Positions 18,020 to 26,550 are shown, counted from the stretch's first letter. The stretch is DNA of 64,000 bases from Clostridium thermosuccinogenes (GCF_002896855.1 NZ_CP021850.1:2133665-2197664), one strand, 5' to 3'. The notes: generated from the letters alone by a model not told the origin. Made by a program: numbers and translations.

Positions 18020-18559
18020 TTATTCTTCCAAAAATCTTTTCTTTAATCCACCACCGGTACCCGTCATTTCTTCGAGAGCTTCTTTTCCTATAAGTATGTT
18101 TTCGCTGCTAAACTCAACTTTGCCAAATAGTGGTATGATATTTCTGCCTTTTACAATATCCTGCAGGAGTCCGTCGGATATCTCAACTCCCTCAATAAGT
18201 CCACTGTCACAATCGAAAAGTATGTCTTTTACAACCCCCAAATCCTCCCCGTTGACAGTGTACACCCTAAGTCCCAGCACCTCGCCTTTATCCCTAAGCT
18301 CGCCTTTTTTCTCCATGTCCTTGAGGTTTTTTAGGTTTGAAGCGCTATTGATGATTACCGCATCATGACCTATATTCAGCACATCTTCCGGAAGAACCAG
18401 CTTCCTTTTGATTTCGTAACTGCTGCGCTCAATTATGAATGCCTTGATTTCTTTGCTTCCGGGGCAAAAAATTATATCTTTCACCAGCCCCACTTTTTTG
18501 CCGGTATCAACGCATATTACAGGCAATCCGACAACCTCGCTGTACTTATGCAAGTGCAT
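18020..18559 (-). CDS. PRC-barrel domain protein (two domains)
   Basis: A protein of about 179 residues with two PRC-barrel repeats. The first is MHLHKYSEVVGLPVICVDTG...VGLVKDIIFCPG. The second is GEVLGLRVYTVNGEDLGVVKDILFD. PRC barrels occur in RimM (ribosome maturation) and in photosynthetic reaction centres; free two-domain forms in Firmicutes (YlmC/YrrD-like) are of unknown function. The start is uncertain. The ATG at 18559 has a GGGAG very close to it, while a TTG at 18589 extends the frame without an RBS. It lies beside the small membrane protein on the same strand. Confidence 0.85.
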   Translation of the reverse strand: MHLHKYSEVVGLPVICVDTGKKVGLVKDIIFCPGSKEIKAFIIERSSYEIKRKLVLPEDVLNIGHDAVIINSASNLKNLKDMEKKGELRDKGEVLGLRVYTVNGEDLGVVKDILFDCDSGLIEGVEISDGLLQDIVKGRNIIPLFGKVEFSSENILIGKEALEEMTGTGGGLKKRFLEE

Positions 18560-18745
18560 CGCTCCCACGCTGTAGGATGTAGGAACCAAAGCCGTTTAAT
18601 TTTCTTGCTTTGAAGTCCTAACAACTATTATTTCAAATTTGAAAGTAAAAAATTCAACATAAATATTTGACTAAACACTTAAACTAAATTAGAATTTAAG
18701 CATCAATGCTATAAAAACAGAAAATTTGTTTTGTGAGGTTTTGAA

Positions 18746-20107
18746 ATGAAGGAAAGTAATAAATTTCAAAATAAAATCGGTGTGCATGTGCCATCGCTGC
18801 TGCTTCCCGCCAAGAACGTGGATATGTGTAAATGGTCTGTCGTCGCCTGCGATCAGTACACTTCCCAGCCGGATTATTGGAAGGAAGTTGAAAAAATAGT
18901 AGGCAGCAATCCTTCAACCCTTCATCTAATTTTTCCGGAAGTTTATCTGGGGAAAGGCGATGATGATGAAAGGATAGACAAGATTAACCATTGCATGGAG
19001 GAGTATATTAAAAACGGTACACTGGTAGAACATGAACCGGCTCTTATTTACGTTGAAAGAAAGACCTCCCACACTGAATCCAGAAAGGGTCTCATTATTG
19101 CCGTAGATTTGGAGTGTTATGACTATGAGAAAGGCTCCTGCACTCTTATCAGGGCGACAGAGGGCACTGTTCTGGACAGGCTTCCGCCGAGAATCAAAAT
19201 AAGGCAGAACGCTCCCATAGAGCTTCCCCATATCATGCTTCTTATTGACGATCCCGATAAAACCGTGATAGAGCCTTTATCGGAGAAGCTGGACAAATTT
19301 GAGAAAATATACGATTTTGACTTGATGATGAACGGAGGTCATATCAAGGGATATAAGATTGATGATGAGGATACTATAAAAAGCATCCTTGATGCCTTGG
19401 AAAAACTTACTGATCCGGATAATTTCCGCTCCAGGTATGAACTTGACTCCTGCAGGGATGTCCTGCTATTTGCAGCCGGGGACGGGAATCATTCCCTCGC
19501 TACTGCAAAAGCCTGTTGGGAAAGCTTGAAAACCGGACTTTCACCTGAAGAAAGGGAAAACCATCCAGCAAGATTTGCCTTGGTAGAGTTGGTAAACGTT
19601 CATGATGAAGGACTTGTCTTTGAACCTATCCATCGGGTTGTTTTTAATGTCGATGTAAATAACATGCTTGAAAAATTGACCGAATATTTCACAGGAACAT
19701 CAAAAGCCTACTGGATTGACTGCAGCTCCGAAGAACAGGCATTCGAGGAAGCAAAAAAGTTCCCAGGACAGCCGGATAAACATGTCATACCTTTCACTTC
19801 AAAGGACATAAAAGGCTTGATTGTGGTGGAAAATCCGGTACATAACATCGAAGTGGGTACTCTTCAGAGTTTTCTCGATGAATACCTGAAGGATCATGCC
19901 TCTGCCCGGATTGATTACATCCATGGCTATGACGTAGTGGAGAGGTTGGGCAGCATGGATAGCAATATAGGATTCTATCTGCCGCCCATGGACAAAAAGG
20001 ATCTCTTCAAAACAGTGATACTGGATGGAGTGCTCCCCAGGAAAACTTTTTCCATGGGTGAGGCCGAGGAAAAAAGATTCTATCTGGAATGCAGAAAAAT
20101 CAGATGA
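18746..20107 (+). CDS. DUF1015 family protein
   Basis: A 453-residue plus-strand protein of the DUF1015 family. Diagnostic stretches are WSVVACDQYTSQPDYWKE, GTVLDRLPPRIKIRQNAPIE, LLFAAGDGNHSLATAKACWE and the C-terminal DYIHGYDVVERLGSMDS. The role of the family is unknown; in some genomes it lies beside serA and phosphoserine aminotransferase genes. Here those genes are 2-5 kb away on the other strand, so the association is loose but worth noting. The GTGAGGT RBS is 6-8 nt upstream of the ATG. It is divergent from the PRC-barrel gene. Confidence 0.9.
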   Translation: MKESNKFQNKIGVHVPSLLLPAKNVDMCKWSVVACDQYTSQPDYWKEVEKIVGSNPSTLHLIFPEVYLGKGDDDERIDKINHCMEEYIKNGTLVEHEPALIYVERKTSHTESRKGLIIAVDLECYDYEKGSCTLIRATEGTVLDRLPPRIKIRQNAPIELPHIMLLIDDPDKTVIEPLSEKLDKFEKIYDFDLMMNGGHIKGYKIDDEDTIKSILDALEKLTDPDNFRSRYELDSCRDVLLFAAGDGNHSLATAKACWESLKTGLSPEERENHPARFALVELVNVHDEGLVFEPIHRVVFNVDVNNMLEKLTEYFTGTSKAYWIDCSSEEQAFEEAKKFPGQPDKHVIPFTSKDIKGLIVVENPVHNIEVGTLQSFLDEYLKDHASARIDYIHGYDVVERLGSMDSNIGFYLPPMDKKDLFKTVILDGVLPRKTFSMGEAEEKRFYLECRKIR

Positions 20108-20316
20108 GTAGATAAATAAGATAAAAGATAAAAGATAAAAAATAAAAAAGGTAAAATGAATAAGGTAAATTTTCCGCTTTGCTTTAATGTTTTTATGCAA
20201 TAGCGGTAATATACGGTTTAATTGCTTTGAATCATGTTGTTTAAGGGTTTGTAAATATGATAATTTTCTATAATGACGTTAACATGTCATAACAACATAT
20301 CAACTTTTTAAAGGAT
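20108..20316. other. Non-coding stretch after DUF1015
   Basis: It begins with a short A-rich tandem array (GATAAAA repeated around 20116-20150), then AT-rich sequence with no ORF or RBS. It lies before the terminator at 20317 and may simply be the 3' untranslated region. Confidence 0.4.
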
Positions 20317-20353
20317 AAAAACCATCCGTAAACACGTAAACGGATGGTTTTTT
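20317..20353 (+). terminator. Terminator downstream of DUF1015
   Basis: AAAACCATCCG and CGGATGGTTTTTT make a strong stem followed by T-rich sequence on the plus strand. It is about 210 nt past the DUF1015 stop. Confidence 0.8.
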
Positions 20354-20450
20354 GCTTTTATTCCTTATTTCCTTACAGTGAAACTCTCTTTATGCTCAAT
20401 AGGCTAAACTTTTATTTCATGGTCGGACAAAATTTATCTTTATGAGTTAA

Positions 20451-20476
20451 AAATGGATGCCTTATGGCATCCATTT
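20451..20476 (-). terminator. Hairpin, possible terminator of the phosphotransferase transcript
   Basis: AAATGGATGCC/GGCATCCATTT is an 11-bp perfect stem with a 4-nt loop, followed on the minus strand by TTTTAACTC. It is about 180 nt past the phosphotransferase stop. The remaining 20354-20658 sequence shows no gene. Confidence 0.5.
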
Positions 20477-20658
20477 AAAAGCTGGTTTTCGCTTGTCAAT
20501 TATTTTAGCTCTACCGAACGTCTTTTATAAACCAGCCAAATCTTACCGGTTTCTTTTCTAGTTGTTCAATGGTATTAAGAAGAAAGCTCTTTTTAAGCTC
20601 TCATTAGAAGGATGAAATTTGCGCTTATTTTCTTCAACTACACCCGATAAAAGTGAAA

Positions 20659-21597
20659 TTATGGAGTGAATTCTCTCAAATACCAATTTGGCACCGGATT
20701 GCGCATTTCATCAAACCAGTTCATTATATTAATTGCTGTTTGAATGGATTCATCCCGGTAGCTCGGCTCTACATAAACCGCCCAGGAAACCAGTACAAGT
20801 GCTCCTGTCGATAGATACAGTGCCAGTATACGCCAGAATTCTTCCGGCGGCTCTCCGTTAAAGTAGCCATGTATTTGTCCCGTGGTGAAATGCGGAACAA
20901 GATTCGCAAGCAGAATCCTGTTGAATTCCGACCACGGATCACCATAAAGACTATCGATGAGATCCCAATCCACGACCACAACGTCACGATTCGGCGAGAT
21001 GATCAGATTATCGTTATGGTAGTCACCGTGTATGAAACACTGAGGGCGTCCAAGCAGCAGATGGCGGTTTTCTTTATAAAAAGCCAAGATTGCTTCACTG
21101 CCGTTGATGTGGACACCACAATTGAAAAAAGCTTTCAACCGCTCATCATTTATACTTACGAATCTGTCATACCAGTCCTCTAATCCTTCGGGTGCAGGAA
21201 TGGAATGTATCCTTCTGAGATTCTGACCGGCTTTGATACCAAGCTCGTACTGCTCGGCATGGGACAACTTAGGCAGCAGAACGTCTGCTGTTTCACCGTC
21301 GCACCAAGTCAGAAGTTGATACACGTTTTTGCCGCTATTGCAAATACCGAAATCCACAGGAGCAGACATAGATACACCGAGGGAAGCAGCACGCCCCATC
21401 ATATCATACATTGCTTTTTTTCGTTTGTAGAATTCAATACTCGAAATGCGAAGCAAATAACGCTGTCCCTGAGCAGTTTCCACATAGTATTTATCGTCGC
21501 CTGAAACACCTTTGTTTATCGCTTCAATCCTTATAAAGGATTCGTGGTTTGGTATGTCTTTGCATACGGACAATATCATTTCACTATTTGATTTCAT
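20659..21597 (-). CDS. Aminoglycoside-phosphotransferase-family kinase
   Basis: A 312-residue protein of the APH/choline-kinase fold. The N-lobe holds the nucleotide-binding strand (GVSGDDKYYVET, then RYLLRIS with the ATP-binding region). The C-lobe has the catalytic loop CFIHGDYHNDNLI (HGDxxxxN) and the metal-binding VVVDWDLIDSLYGDPWSEF. Such kinases phosphorylate antibiotics (aminoglycosides, macrolides, viomycin) or small metabolites. The exact substrate cannot be told from these motifs. The leader strongly suggests ribosome-stalling control: an upstream 23-codon ORF, alternative hairpins and an RBS (AAAGGAGCC) buried in a stem. That makes an antibiotic resistance function plausible, but this is inference. 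Confidence 0.88.
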   Translation of the reverse strand: MKSNSEMILSVCKDIPNHESFIRIEAINKGVSGDDKYYVETAQGQRYLLRISSIEFYKRKKAMYDMMGRAASLGVSMSAPVDFGICNSGKNVYQLLTWCDGETADVLLPKLSHAEQYELGIKAGQNLRRIHSIPAPEGLEDWYDRFVSINDERLKAFFNCGVHINGSEAILAFYKENRHLLLGRPQCFIHGDYHNDNLIISPNRDVVVVDWDLIDSLYGDPWSEFNRILLANLVPHFTTGQIHGYFNGEPPEEFWRILALYLSTGALVLVSWAVYVEPSYRDESIQTAINIMNWFDEMRNPVPNWYLREFTP

Positions 21598-21601
21598 TGT
21601 A

Positions 21602-21646
21602 ATTGGCTCCTTTCAATATTTTTTTAAATACTGAAACAAAGCCAAT
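21602..21646 (-). promoter_or_regulatory. RBS-sequestering hairpin of the phosphotransferase gene
   Basis: ATTGGCT (21602-21608) pairs perfectly with AGCCAAT (21640-21646). Inside it, TTCAATATTT pairs with AAATACTGAA (one G-U in RNA). The 3' arm in RNA contains AAAGGAGCC, the only ribosome-binding site for the ATG at 21597. When formed, this stem should block translation initiation. Confidence 0.7.
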
Positions 21647-21652
21647 CGCATC

Positions 21653-21717
21653 GTTAGCGACTCAGCATGCTCCATGCAAACGTCGCTAACAAACTGACGA
21701 ATGGCTTTGCATGGAGC
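21653..21717 (-). promoter_or_regulatory. Interleaved inverted repeats (attenuator switch)
   Basis: Two perfect inverted repeats cross each other. GTTAGCGAC (21653-21661) pairs with GTCGCTAAC (21682-21690). GCTCCATGCAAA (21669-21680) pairs with TTTGCATGGAGC (21706-21717). Because the segments alternate, the two helices compete or form a pseudoknot. A third possibility pairs TGGCTTT (21702-21708) with AAAGCCA (21638-21644), which would open the RBS-blocking hairpin. The first RNA segment overlaps codons 14-18 of the leader ORF and the second contains its stop codon. Confidence 0.75.
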
Positions 21718-21757
21718 ACAGCCTCATGGGCGTTTTTCTAAATCTTAATTTAAGCAT
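21686..21757 (-). CDS. 23-residue leader peptide of the phosphotransferase gene
   Basis: A short ORF, ATG at 21757 to TAG at 21686, preceded by CAGGAGGTAATAT, the best RBS in the region. The peptide begins MLKLRFRKTPMRLCSMQ and ends with Cys. It holds Lys-Leu-Arg and Arg-Phe-Arg, the +X+ type of motif known to stall macrolide-bound ribosomes, and Met-Arg-Leu as in ErmD-type leaders. Its coding sequence overlaps one arm of each competing hairpin. Start, RBS, stop position and hairpin overlap all fit a translational-attenuation leader. The inducer is inferred. Confidence 0.75.
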   Translation of the reverse strand: MLKLRFRKTPMRLCSMQSHSSVC

Positions 21758-21823
21758 ATATTACCTCCTGAAGGCATGAGCTTCATCATTGCCTTCCTGT
21801 ATTAGCAAAGGTTTTCCAGTTGT

Positions 21824-21852
21824 ATTATAACATGCCATAATTATACAAACAA
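21824..21852 (-). promoter_or_regulatory. Promoter of the leader-phosphotransferase transcript
   Basis: On the minus strand, TTGTTT (21847-21852), a 17-base spacer and a perfect TATAAT (21824-21829) lie about 65 nt upstream of the leader ORF. Confidence 0.8.
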
Positions 21853-21860
21853 CAGTATGA

Positions 21861-21900
21861 AAAAACGGATGGTTTTGCTTCTGATAATCCATCCGTTTTT
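21861..21900 (-). terminator. serA terminator
   Basis: AAAAACGGATGG and CCATCCGTTTTT make a 12-bp stem with T-runs on either strand. It lies 65 nt past the serA stop, so it ends serA. It may also insulate the phosphotransferase promoter just beside it. Confidence 0.85.
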
Positions 21901-21964
21901 TACTTACATTGTCTGCCTGACAGAGAACGGTTCAAAATTTCCGGAGACTTTTTTCATATTTTCA

Positions 21965-23569
21965 TCAGAACTTCAACATGGAAACTTTGAGAACACCGTC
22001 GATATTTTTAAGCAGGCGCATTATTTCCTCGCTGACTTCCGCATCAACACTTACAAAAGCTACCGCTTTTTCACCACGGCGGTTTCTGCTCCACTGCATG
22101 GCTGCTATATTTATATTGTCCGCGCCCAAAATCGTTCCGATCTGACCGATTATGCCTGGCTTGTCGACGTTCTGTATGGCCAGCACATAGGGTGTAGGTT
22201 CAAAATCCAGCTTGTATCCGAAGAAGTCAACAATCCTGATTTCTTCCTTGGCAAATACTGTTCCGGATACGCTAAGCTCCTTTTTCTTGGTAGTGAATTT
22301 TACTGTGATCAGATTTGTGTATTTGTCCAGATTGGTGCTTTTGCTCTCTTTAAATTCCACTCCCATATTTTTCAGCATGAGCTCAGCATTTACATAATTA
22401 ACCTTCTCTTTATTGATGGGATCAAGGAATCCTTTTAAAACCGACAGGGAAATCACTTTGGTTTCCTTGTCCGCCAGGTCGCCTCTATAGATTACTTCTA
22501 TCTGCTGCACGGTTTCCTTTTCAGCCTGATAATATATTTTACCGAGCATTTCCGCCAGGTTCAGATAGGGCCTTAGCTCAGACAAGTCCTTAGTATGCAT
22601 TGGCGGCATATTCACCGCAGCCACCATCTCGCCTTTAAGGGCTCCGGCCACCAATTCTGTTATGGCTGTTCCGACATTATAGTTAGCTTCCTGTGTTGAA
22701 GCGCCAAGATGAGGTGTTACCATGACATTGTCCAATTCCAGCAGCGGGTTTGTATAATCCTGCTCTTCCGGCTTTTTATCATAGCTGGGTTCGGGGTCCA
22801 GTACATCCAATGCTGCCGCAGTAACCCTACCATCTTTAAGGGCATCATACAGTGCTTTTTCATTGACAAGGCCTCCTCTTGCGGCATTTACTATACGGAC
22901 TCCCCTTTTGCACATGTTTAATTCTTTCTCGCCTATCATGCCATAAGTTTCCGATGTCTTGGGAGTATGCAGCGTAATCAGGTCTGATTGCTTAAGCAGC
23001 TCCTCCAAGGTTTCGCATTTCTCAACCCCCAGCATTTTGAACCTGTCATCGGTTATATACGGGTCATAAGCCACAACCCGCATGTTGCAGCCTTTTAATT
23101 TCCTTGCTACAATCGATCCTATTCTGCCCAAACCTATTATTCCTGCAGTTTTCCCATCGAGCTCATTGCCTATAAACCTGTTTCTCCTGAAATCCTTGTT
23201 TCTTACGGCAACATGAACCTGAGGCAGATTTCTGAATATCGCAAAAGCCAGTGCTACTGCCAGCTCTGCCGCAGCCATTATATTGCTCTCCGGCGTGTTA
23301 ACCACGATTATGCCTCTCTTGGTGCAAGCGCCGACATCGATATTATCTATACCATTGCCCGCGCGGCCGACAACTTTTAGGTTTTTTGCAGCTTCCAGCA
23401 GCTCCTCGTTTACTTTGGTCACGCTTCTTACAATTATAGCGTCATAGTCTCCTATTATCCCTAAAAGCTCGTCACTGGATATTCCATACCTTGTATCCAC
23501 TTCGAATCCGTTTTCCTTAAGATAATTAATTCCTTCATCCGCAATCCGTTCCGTTATAATTATCCTCAT
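21965..23569 (-). CDS. serA: D-3-phosphoglycerate dehydrogenase (long form with ACT domain)
   Basis: A 534-residue SerA, first step of serine synthesis (3-phosphoglycerate to 3-phosphohydroxypyruvate, NAD+). It has the NAD-binding motif GKTAGIIGLGRIGSIVARKL, the catalytic Arg/Glu/His regions (VNAARGGLVNEKALYDAL, VTPHLGASTQEAN), an allosteric substrate-binding domain and a C-terminal ACT domain (VLAIQNVDKPGIIGQIGTIL), which normally senses serine. AAGGAGG lies about 13 nt before the ATG, a rather long spacing. It follows the class V aminotransferase gene on the same strand. The two likely form an operon under the glycine riboswitch. Confidence 0.96.
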   Translation of the reverse strand: MRIIITERIADEGINYLKENGFEVDTRYGISSDELLGIIGDYDAIIVRSVTKVNEELLEAAKNLKVVGRAGNGIDNIDVGACTKRGIIVVNTPESNIMAAAELAVALAFAIFRNLPQVHVAVRNKDFRRNRFIGNELDGKTAGIIGLGRIGSIVARKLKGCNMRVVAYDPYITDDRFKMLGVEKCETLEELLKQSDLITLHTPKTSETYGMIGEKELNMCKRGVRIVNAARGGLVNEKALYDALKDGRVTAAALDVLDPEPSYDKKPEEQDYTNPLLELDNVMVTPHLGASTQEANYNVGTAITELVAGALKGEMVAAVNMPPMHTKDLSELRPYLNLAEMLGKIYYQAEKETVQQIEVIYRGDLADKETKVISLSVLKGFLDPINKEKVNYVNAELMLKNMGVEFKESKSTNLDKYTNLITVKFTTKKKELSVSGTVFAKEEIRIVDFFGYKLDFEPTPYVLAIQNVDKPGIIGQIGTILGADNINIAAMQWSRNRRGEKAVAFVSVDAEVSEEIMRLLKNIDGVLKVSMLKF

Positions 23570-23724
23570 CTTAATCTTAATCCTCCTTCTTTCCCATTCC
23601 TTCGCAATACAATATAAGCAGCATTATAACCGTCCATTGTGTATGCACTTAACCCTGGTTTCCGGGGAAGGTCAAAGGACATATCAAAAATTTGCTTCCT
23701 CCCCGCTCACCCAGATATGGAAAA

Positions 23725-24792
23725 TCACATTATTATCTTATCTATAGATTCAATCAGTCCTTTTATCTCATCCAATGTCGTATCTGCCATATGCGCAATC
23801 CTGAAGGTGATATCCTTTAACTGACCATAACCATTGGATATTACATAACCGACCTCACCCAGCTTTTTGTTGAGCTCTGACACATCGATATTCCTGGTAT
23901 TCTTAACTGCCGTCACTGTGTTGGAGGCATATCTTTCATCGGCAAACAGCGCGAACCTTTCCTTAGCCCACTGGCGGACATACTCAGCCATTTTTCTGTG
24001 CCGTTCAAACCTGTTTTCCAGCCCTTCCTCAAATATCCTATCCAGTTGGTAATCCAAAGCAAACATATGGGACAAGGACGGAGTGGAAGGATACTGGTAA
24101 TCTTTCTTCTTTATGTACTCATAAAGCTCCAGCAGGTCAAAATACAAGCCTCTGAACTCTACCTTCTTCGCAGCATCCAATGCTTTTTGGGAAATTGAGC
24201 ATATGGATAGTCCCGGTGGCAGTCCCAGGCACTTTTGTGAGGATGTTATGCATATATCCACCCCCAACTTGTCTACCTCTATCTTGGTACCTCCCAAGGA
24301 ACTTACGGCATCCAGGCAGTAAACCACATCAGGATATTTTTTCATTACCTCGGCTATTTCCTCCACGGGATTCATAACTCCCGTAGCCGTCTCATTGTGG
24401 GTGATGGTTATAAGATCATACTTTCCTGTGGCCAGGGTTTTGTCCACCATTTCAGGCAAAGTCGGTTGACCGGGCTCTGATGATATCTTGTCGGCCTGCA
24501 CTCCGTTGCAGACAGCCATCTTATACCACCTGTCGCCAAAAGCGCCTATTGAAAAAACTGCAGCTCTTTTTACGGTACAGGATCTTATGGCGCCTTCCAT
24601 CAACCCGCTTCCCGAGGATGTAGACAGAAGAATTTCATTATCTGTATACATCAGCTTTTTCATTTTTCCACTTATGCTTTTCTGCAATTTGGATGCATCT
24701 TTAGAACGATGACCTATCATAGGCGTCGACATTTTTTTTAGAATATCTTCCCTTACCTCCACCGGTCCGGGAATAAATAGCCTTTTATGCAT
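23725..24792 (-). CDS. Class V aminotransferase, probable phosphoserine or serine-glyoxylate transaminase
   Basis: A 355-residue PLP enzyme of the alanine-glyoxylate/serine-pyruvate aminotransferase group. It begins MHKRLFIPGPVEVREDILKK, with substrate loop PMIGHRSKD, SSGSGLMEGAIRS and the PLP lysine in ITSSQKCLGLPPGLS. Placement directly upstream of serA suggests that it provides the second step of serine synthesis, replacing a classical SerC. The glycine riboswitch leaves a glyoxylate/glycine role possible. The start at 24792 is set by GGAGG 8 nt upstream; the frame extends to 24855 without an RBS. Confidence 0.88.
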   Translation of the reverse strand: MHKRLFIPGPVEVREDILKKMSTPMIGHRSKDASKLQKSISGKMKKLMYTDNEILLSTSSGSGLMEGAIRSCTVKRAAVFSIGAFGDRWYKMAVCNGVQADKISSEPGQPTLPEMVDKTLATGKYDLITITHNETATGVMNPVEEIAEVMKKYPDVVYCLDAVSSLGGTKIEVDKLGVDICITSSQKCLGLPPGLSICSISQKALDAAKKVEFRGLYFDLLELYEYIKKKDYQYPSTPSLSHMFALDYQLDRIFEEGLENRFERHRKMAEYVRQWAKERFALFADERYASNTVTAVKNTRNIDVSELNKKLGEVGYVISNGYGQLKDITFRIAHMADTTLDEIKGLIESIDKIIM

Positions 24793-24954
24793 GATTGAAC
24801 CTCCATTTTCCCTTATTTGCTGCAATGCAAGCAATTGCAAGGATAATTGCAACACACCGTCAAAGCAATATATGAAATTTTCGTCTCATTATAATTAAGG
24901 AGCCAAATCTAAAAAAGACTTGACCCCTGTAAGTGCAAAGCAAATACAACCTTT

Positions 24955-25125
24955 GATATACTCTGTCCTTTTGCCTGAGAGATTTCAGCCTTTTCGGCCT
25001 TGCCCCTTCGGCGCCATCATTGGTCTCTCCAGAGGTACGTCCTGATGAGGTCTCGTTTACCTGAGAGTGCAACTCCTTCGGTGTATCTCCCTGTATAAAC
25101 CAAGGAAATATCTCTCCCTCATCCA
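24955..25125 (-). promoter_or_regulatory. Tandem glycine riboswitch
   Basis: On the minus strand two gcvT-type aptamers follow each other. Aptamer 1 has GGGAGAGAT, CACCGAAGGAGTTGCA and CTCTCAGGTAAACGAGACC. Aptamer 2 has CTGGAGAGACC, GCGCCGAAGGGGCAAGGCC and ATCTCTCAGGCAAAAGGACA. These are the conserved glycine-aptamer blocks. The tandem lies 160 nt upstream of the class V aminotransferase gene. No clear intrinsic terminator follows, so it may act on translation or as an ON switch. Confidence 0.93.
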
Positions 25126-25163
25126 TCATCCGTCATTATTAAATTATTGTGATTAATAGTTTC

Positions 25164-25192
25164 ATTATAGTTTTGTTAGCAAATGTTGTCAA
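25164..25192 (-). promoter_or_regulatory. Promoter of the glycine-riboswitch transcript
   Basis: On the minus strand, TTGACA (25187-25192), a 17-nt spacer and TATAAT (25164-25169), both perfect, lie just upstream of the first aptamer. Confidence 0.88.
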
Positions 25193-25269
25193 GAAATATT
25201 TAGGGGCGTCATAAAAGCAAGAATTGCATGCCAAAATGCTCCTATACAACTAAGCTTCATCAAATGCTT

Positions 25270-26535
25270 TTATGCACCGGAATCAACATCAAAATTCCTC
25301 ATAAGGTCTTCGAGAGTATCCCTTCTGCGGATCAAGGATATGCTTCCATTCTCCCTGATCAATACCTCAGCCGGCCTTAACCTGTTGTTGTAGTTGGAGC
25401 TCATGGAATATCCGTAGGCTCCGGCATCCATAATCCCCAGGATATCGCCTTCCTTTAGTTCGGGAAGCATCCTGTCTTTTGCGAGGATATCCCCGCTTTC
25501 ACAGATATTTCCTACTACATAAACAGGCTTATCCGATTCTGTGCTCTTTAACAGCTTACCTTCCCGGTAAACTTCTATATCATGGTGAGAATCGTACATC
25601 ACCGGTCGGGCCAGCACGTTAAACCCAATATCGGTTCCTGCATAGGTTACTCCGTAATTGTTTTTGATTGAATGGACGGTACCCAAAAGAACACTGCATT
25701 CCGCAACTATATATCTTCCCGGTTCTATCTTGAAGGTAATATCTTTGCCATATTCCCTGATCCAGTCTTTCAGCACCTGATCCAGCTTGCTGCCGAATTC
25801 CTTCAATTCAAGACGCTCCTGGCCTTCCTGCTTGCGGTATGGTATTCCGAATCCACCGCCCAAATCTACAAACTCTAGGTCATCAAATTGCTTTGCTATA
25901 TCCAGCAGGGACTTGACTCCTTCAATATACGGTTTTCCTTCCATGAATAAAGAACCTATGTGTTGGTTGATTCCTACCAGCTTGAGGTCATACCTTTTCA
26001 GAATTTCCTTTACCTCGCTGATATAGTCCATGTTCACGCCAAATTTGGTCTTTTTGCCTGCGGTTACCACCTTTTCATGGTGCCCGGCGCCGACTCCCGG
26101 ATTGAAACGGACAGCCACCTTTCCTCCAGGGTTTAGCTTTCCATACAGCTCCAACTGGGAAAGGGAGTCGGCACTCAATATTATGCCTTTTTCGATGGCA
26201 TACTTCATTTCCTCCGCAGAAACATTGTTGCTTATATAGAATATCTGCTCAGGTTTAAATCCGGCTGCCAGGAGCACATATATCTCTCCCGGGGACATGG
26301 CATCGGCGTTAAGCCCTTCTTCCCTGACTATTTTCAGCAGCTCCAGGTTTGAATTTGCCTTAGTGGAATAATTGACACTGAAATTTGGGTACGTTATGAA
26401 ATTTTTCATCTCACGGCATCTTTGCCTCAATATGGATTCATTATATACATATAGCGGACTTCCATATTCCTTTATTATTTCAAAAGGTGAGATTCCTTTA
26501 AAAAAGTTGGTTTGCTCCGTAAAATAGTTTTTCAA
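25270..26535 (-). CDS. lysA: Diaminopimelate decarboxylase
   Basis: A protein of about 421 residues, fold-type III PLP enzyme, last step of lysine synthesis (meso-DAP to lysine). It has the PLP lysine in VNYSTKANSNLELL, GINQHIGSLF, DLGGGFGIPY, EPGRYIVAECSVLLG, the C-terminal catalytic Cys in GNICESGDILAKDR, and DAGAYGYSMSSNYN. I choose the TTG at 26535 as start because GGAGGT lies 7 nt before it and the family begins near here. Upstream ATG codons at 26550 and 26613 would place that RBS inside the gene. No lysine riboswitch was recognised upstream. Confidence 0.94.
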   Translation of the reverse strand: MKNYFTEQTNFFKGISPFEIIKEYGSPLYVYNESILRQRCREMKNFITYPNFSVNYSTKANSNLELLKIVREEGLNADAMSPGEIYVLLAAGFKPEQIFYISNNVSAEEMKYAIEKGIILSADSLSQLELYGKLNPGGKVAVRFNPGVGAGHHEKVVTAGKKTKFGVNMDYISEVKEILKRYDLKLVGINQHIGSLFMEGKPYIEGVKSLLDIAKQFDDLEFVDLGGGFGIPYRKQEGQERLELKEFGSKLDQVLKDWIREYGKDITFKIEPGRYIVAECSVLLGTVHSIKNNYGVTYAGTDIGFNVLARPVMYDSHHDIEVYREGKLLKSTESDKPVYVVGNICESGDILAKDRMLPELKEGDILGIMDAGAYGYSMSSNYNNRLRPAEVLIRENGSISLIRRRDTLEDLMRNFDVDSGA

Positions 26536-26550
26536 AATTTCGACCTCCAT

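Noticed and set aside
24860-25129. 89-codon minus-strand ORF
   Set aside because: It runs straight through the two glycine aptamers; codons reflect aptamer consensus.
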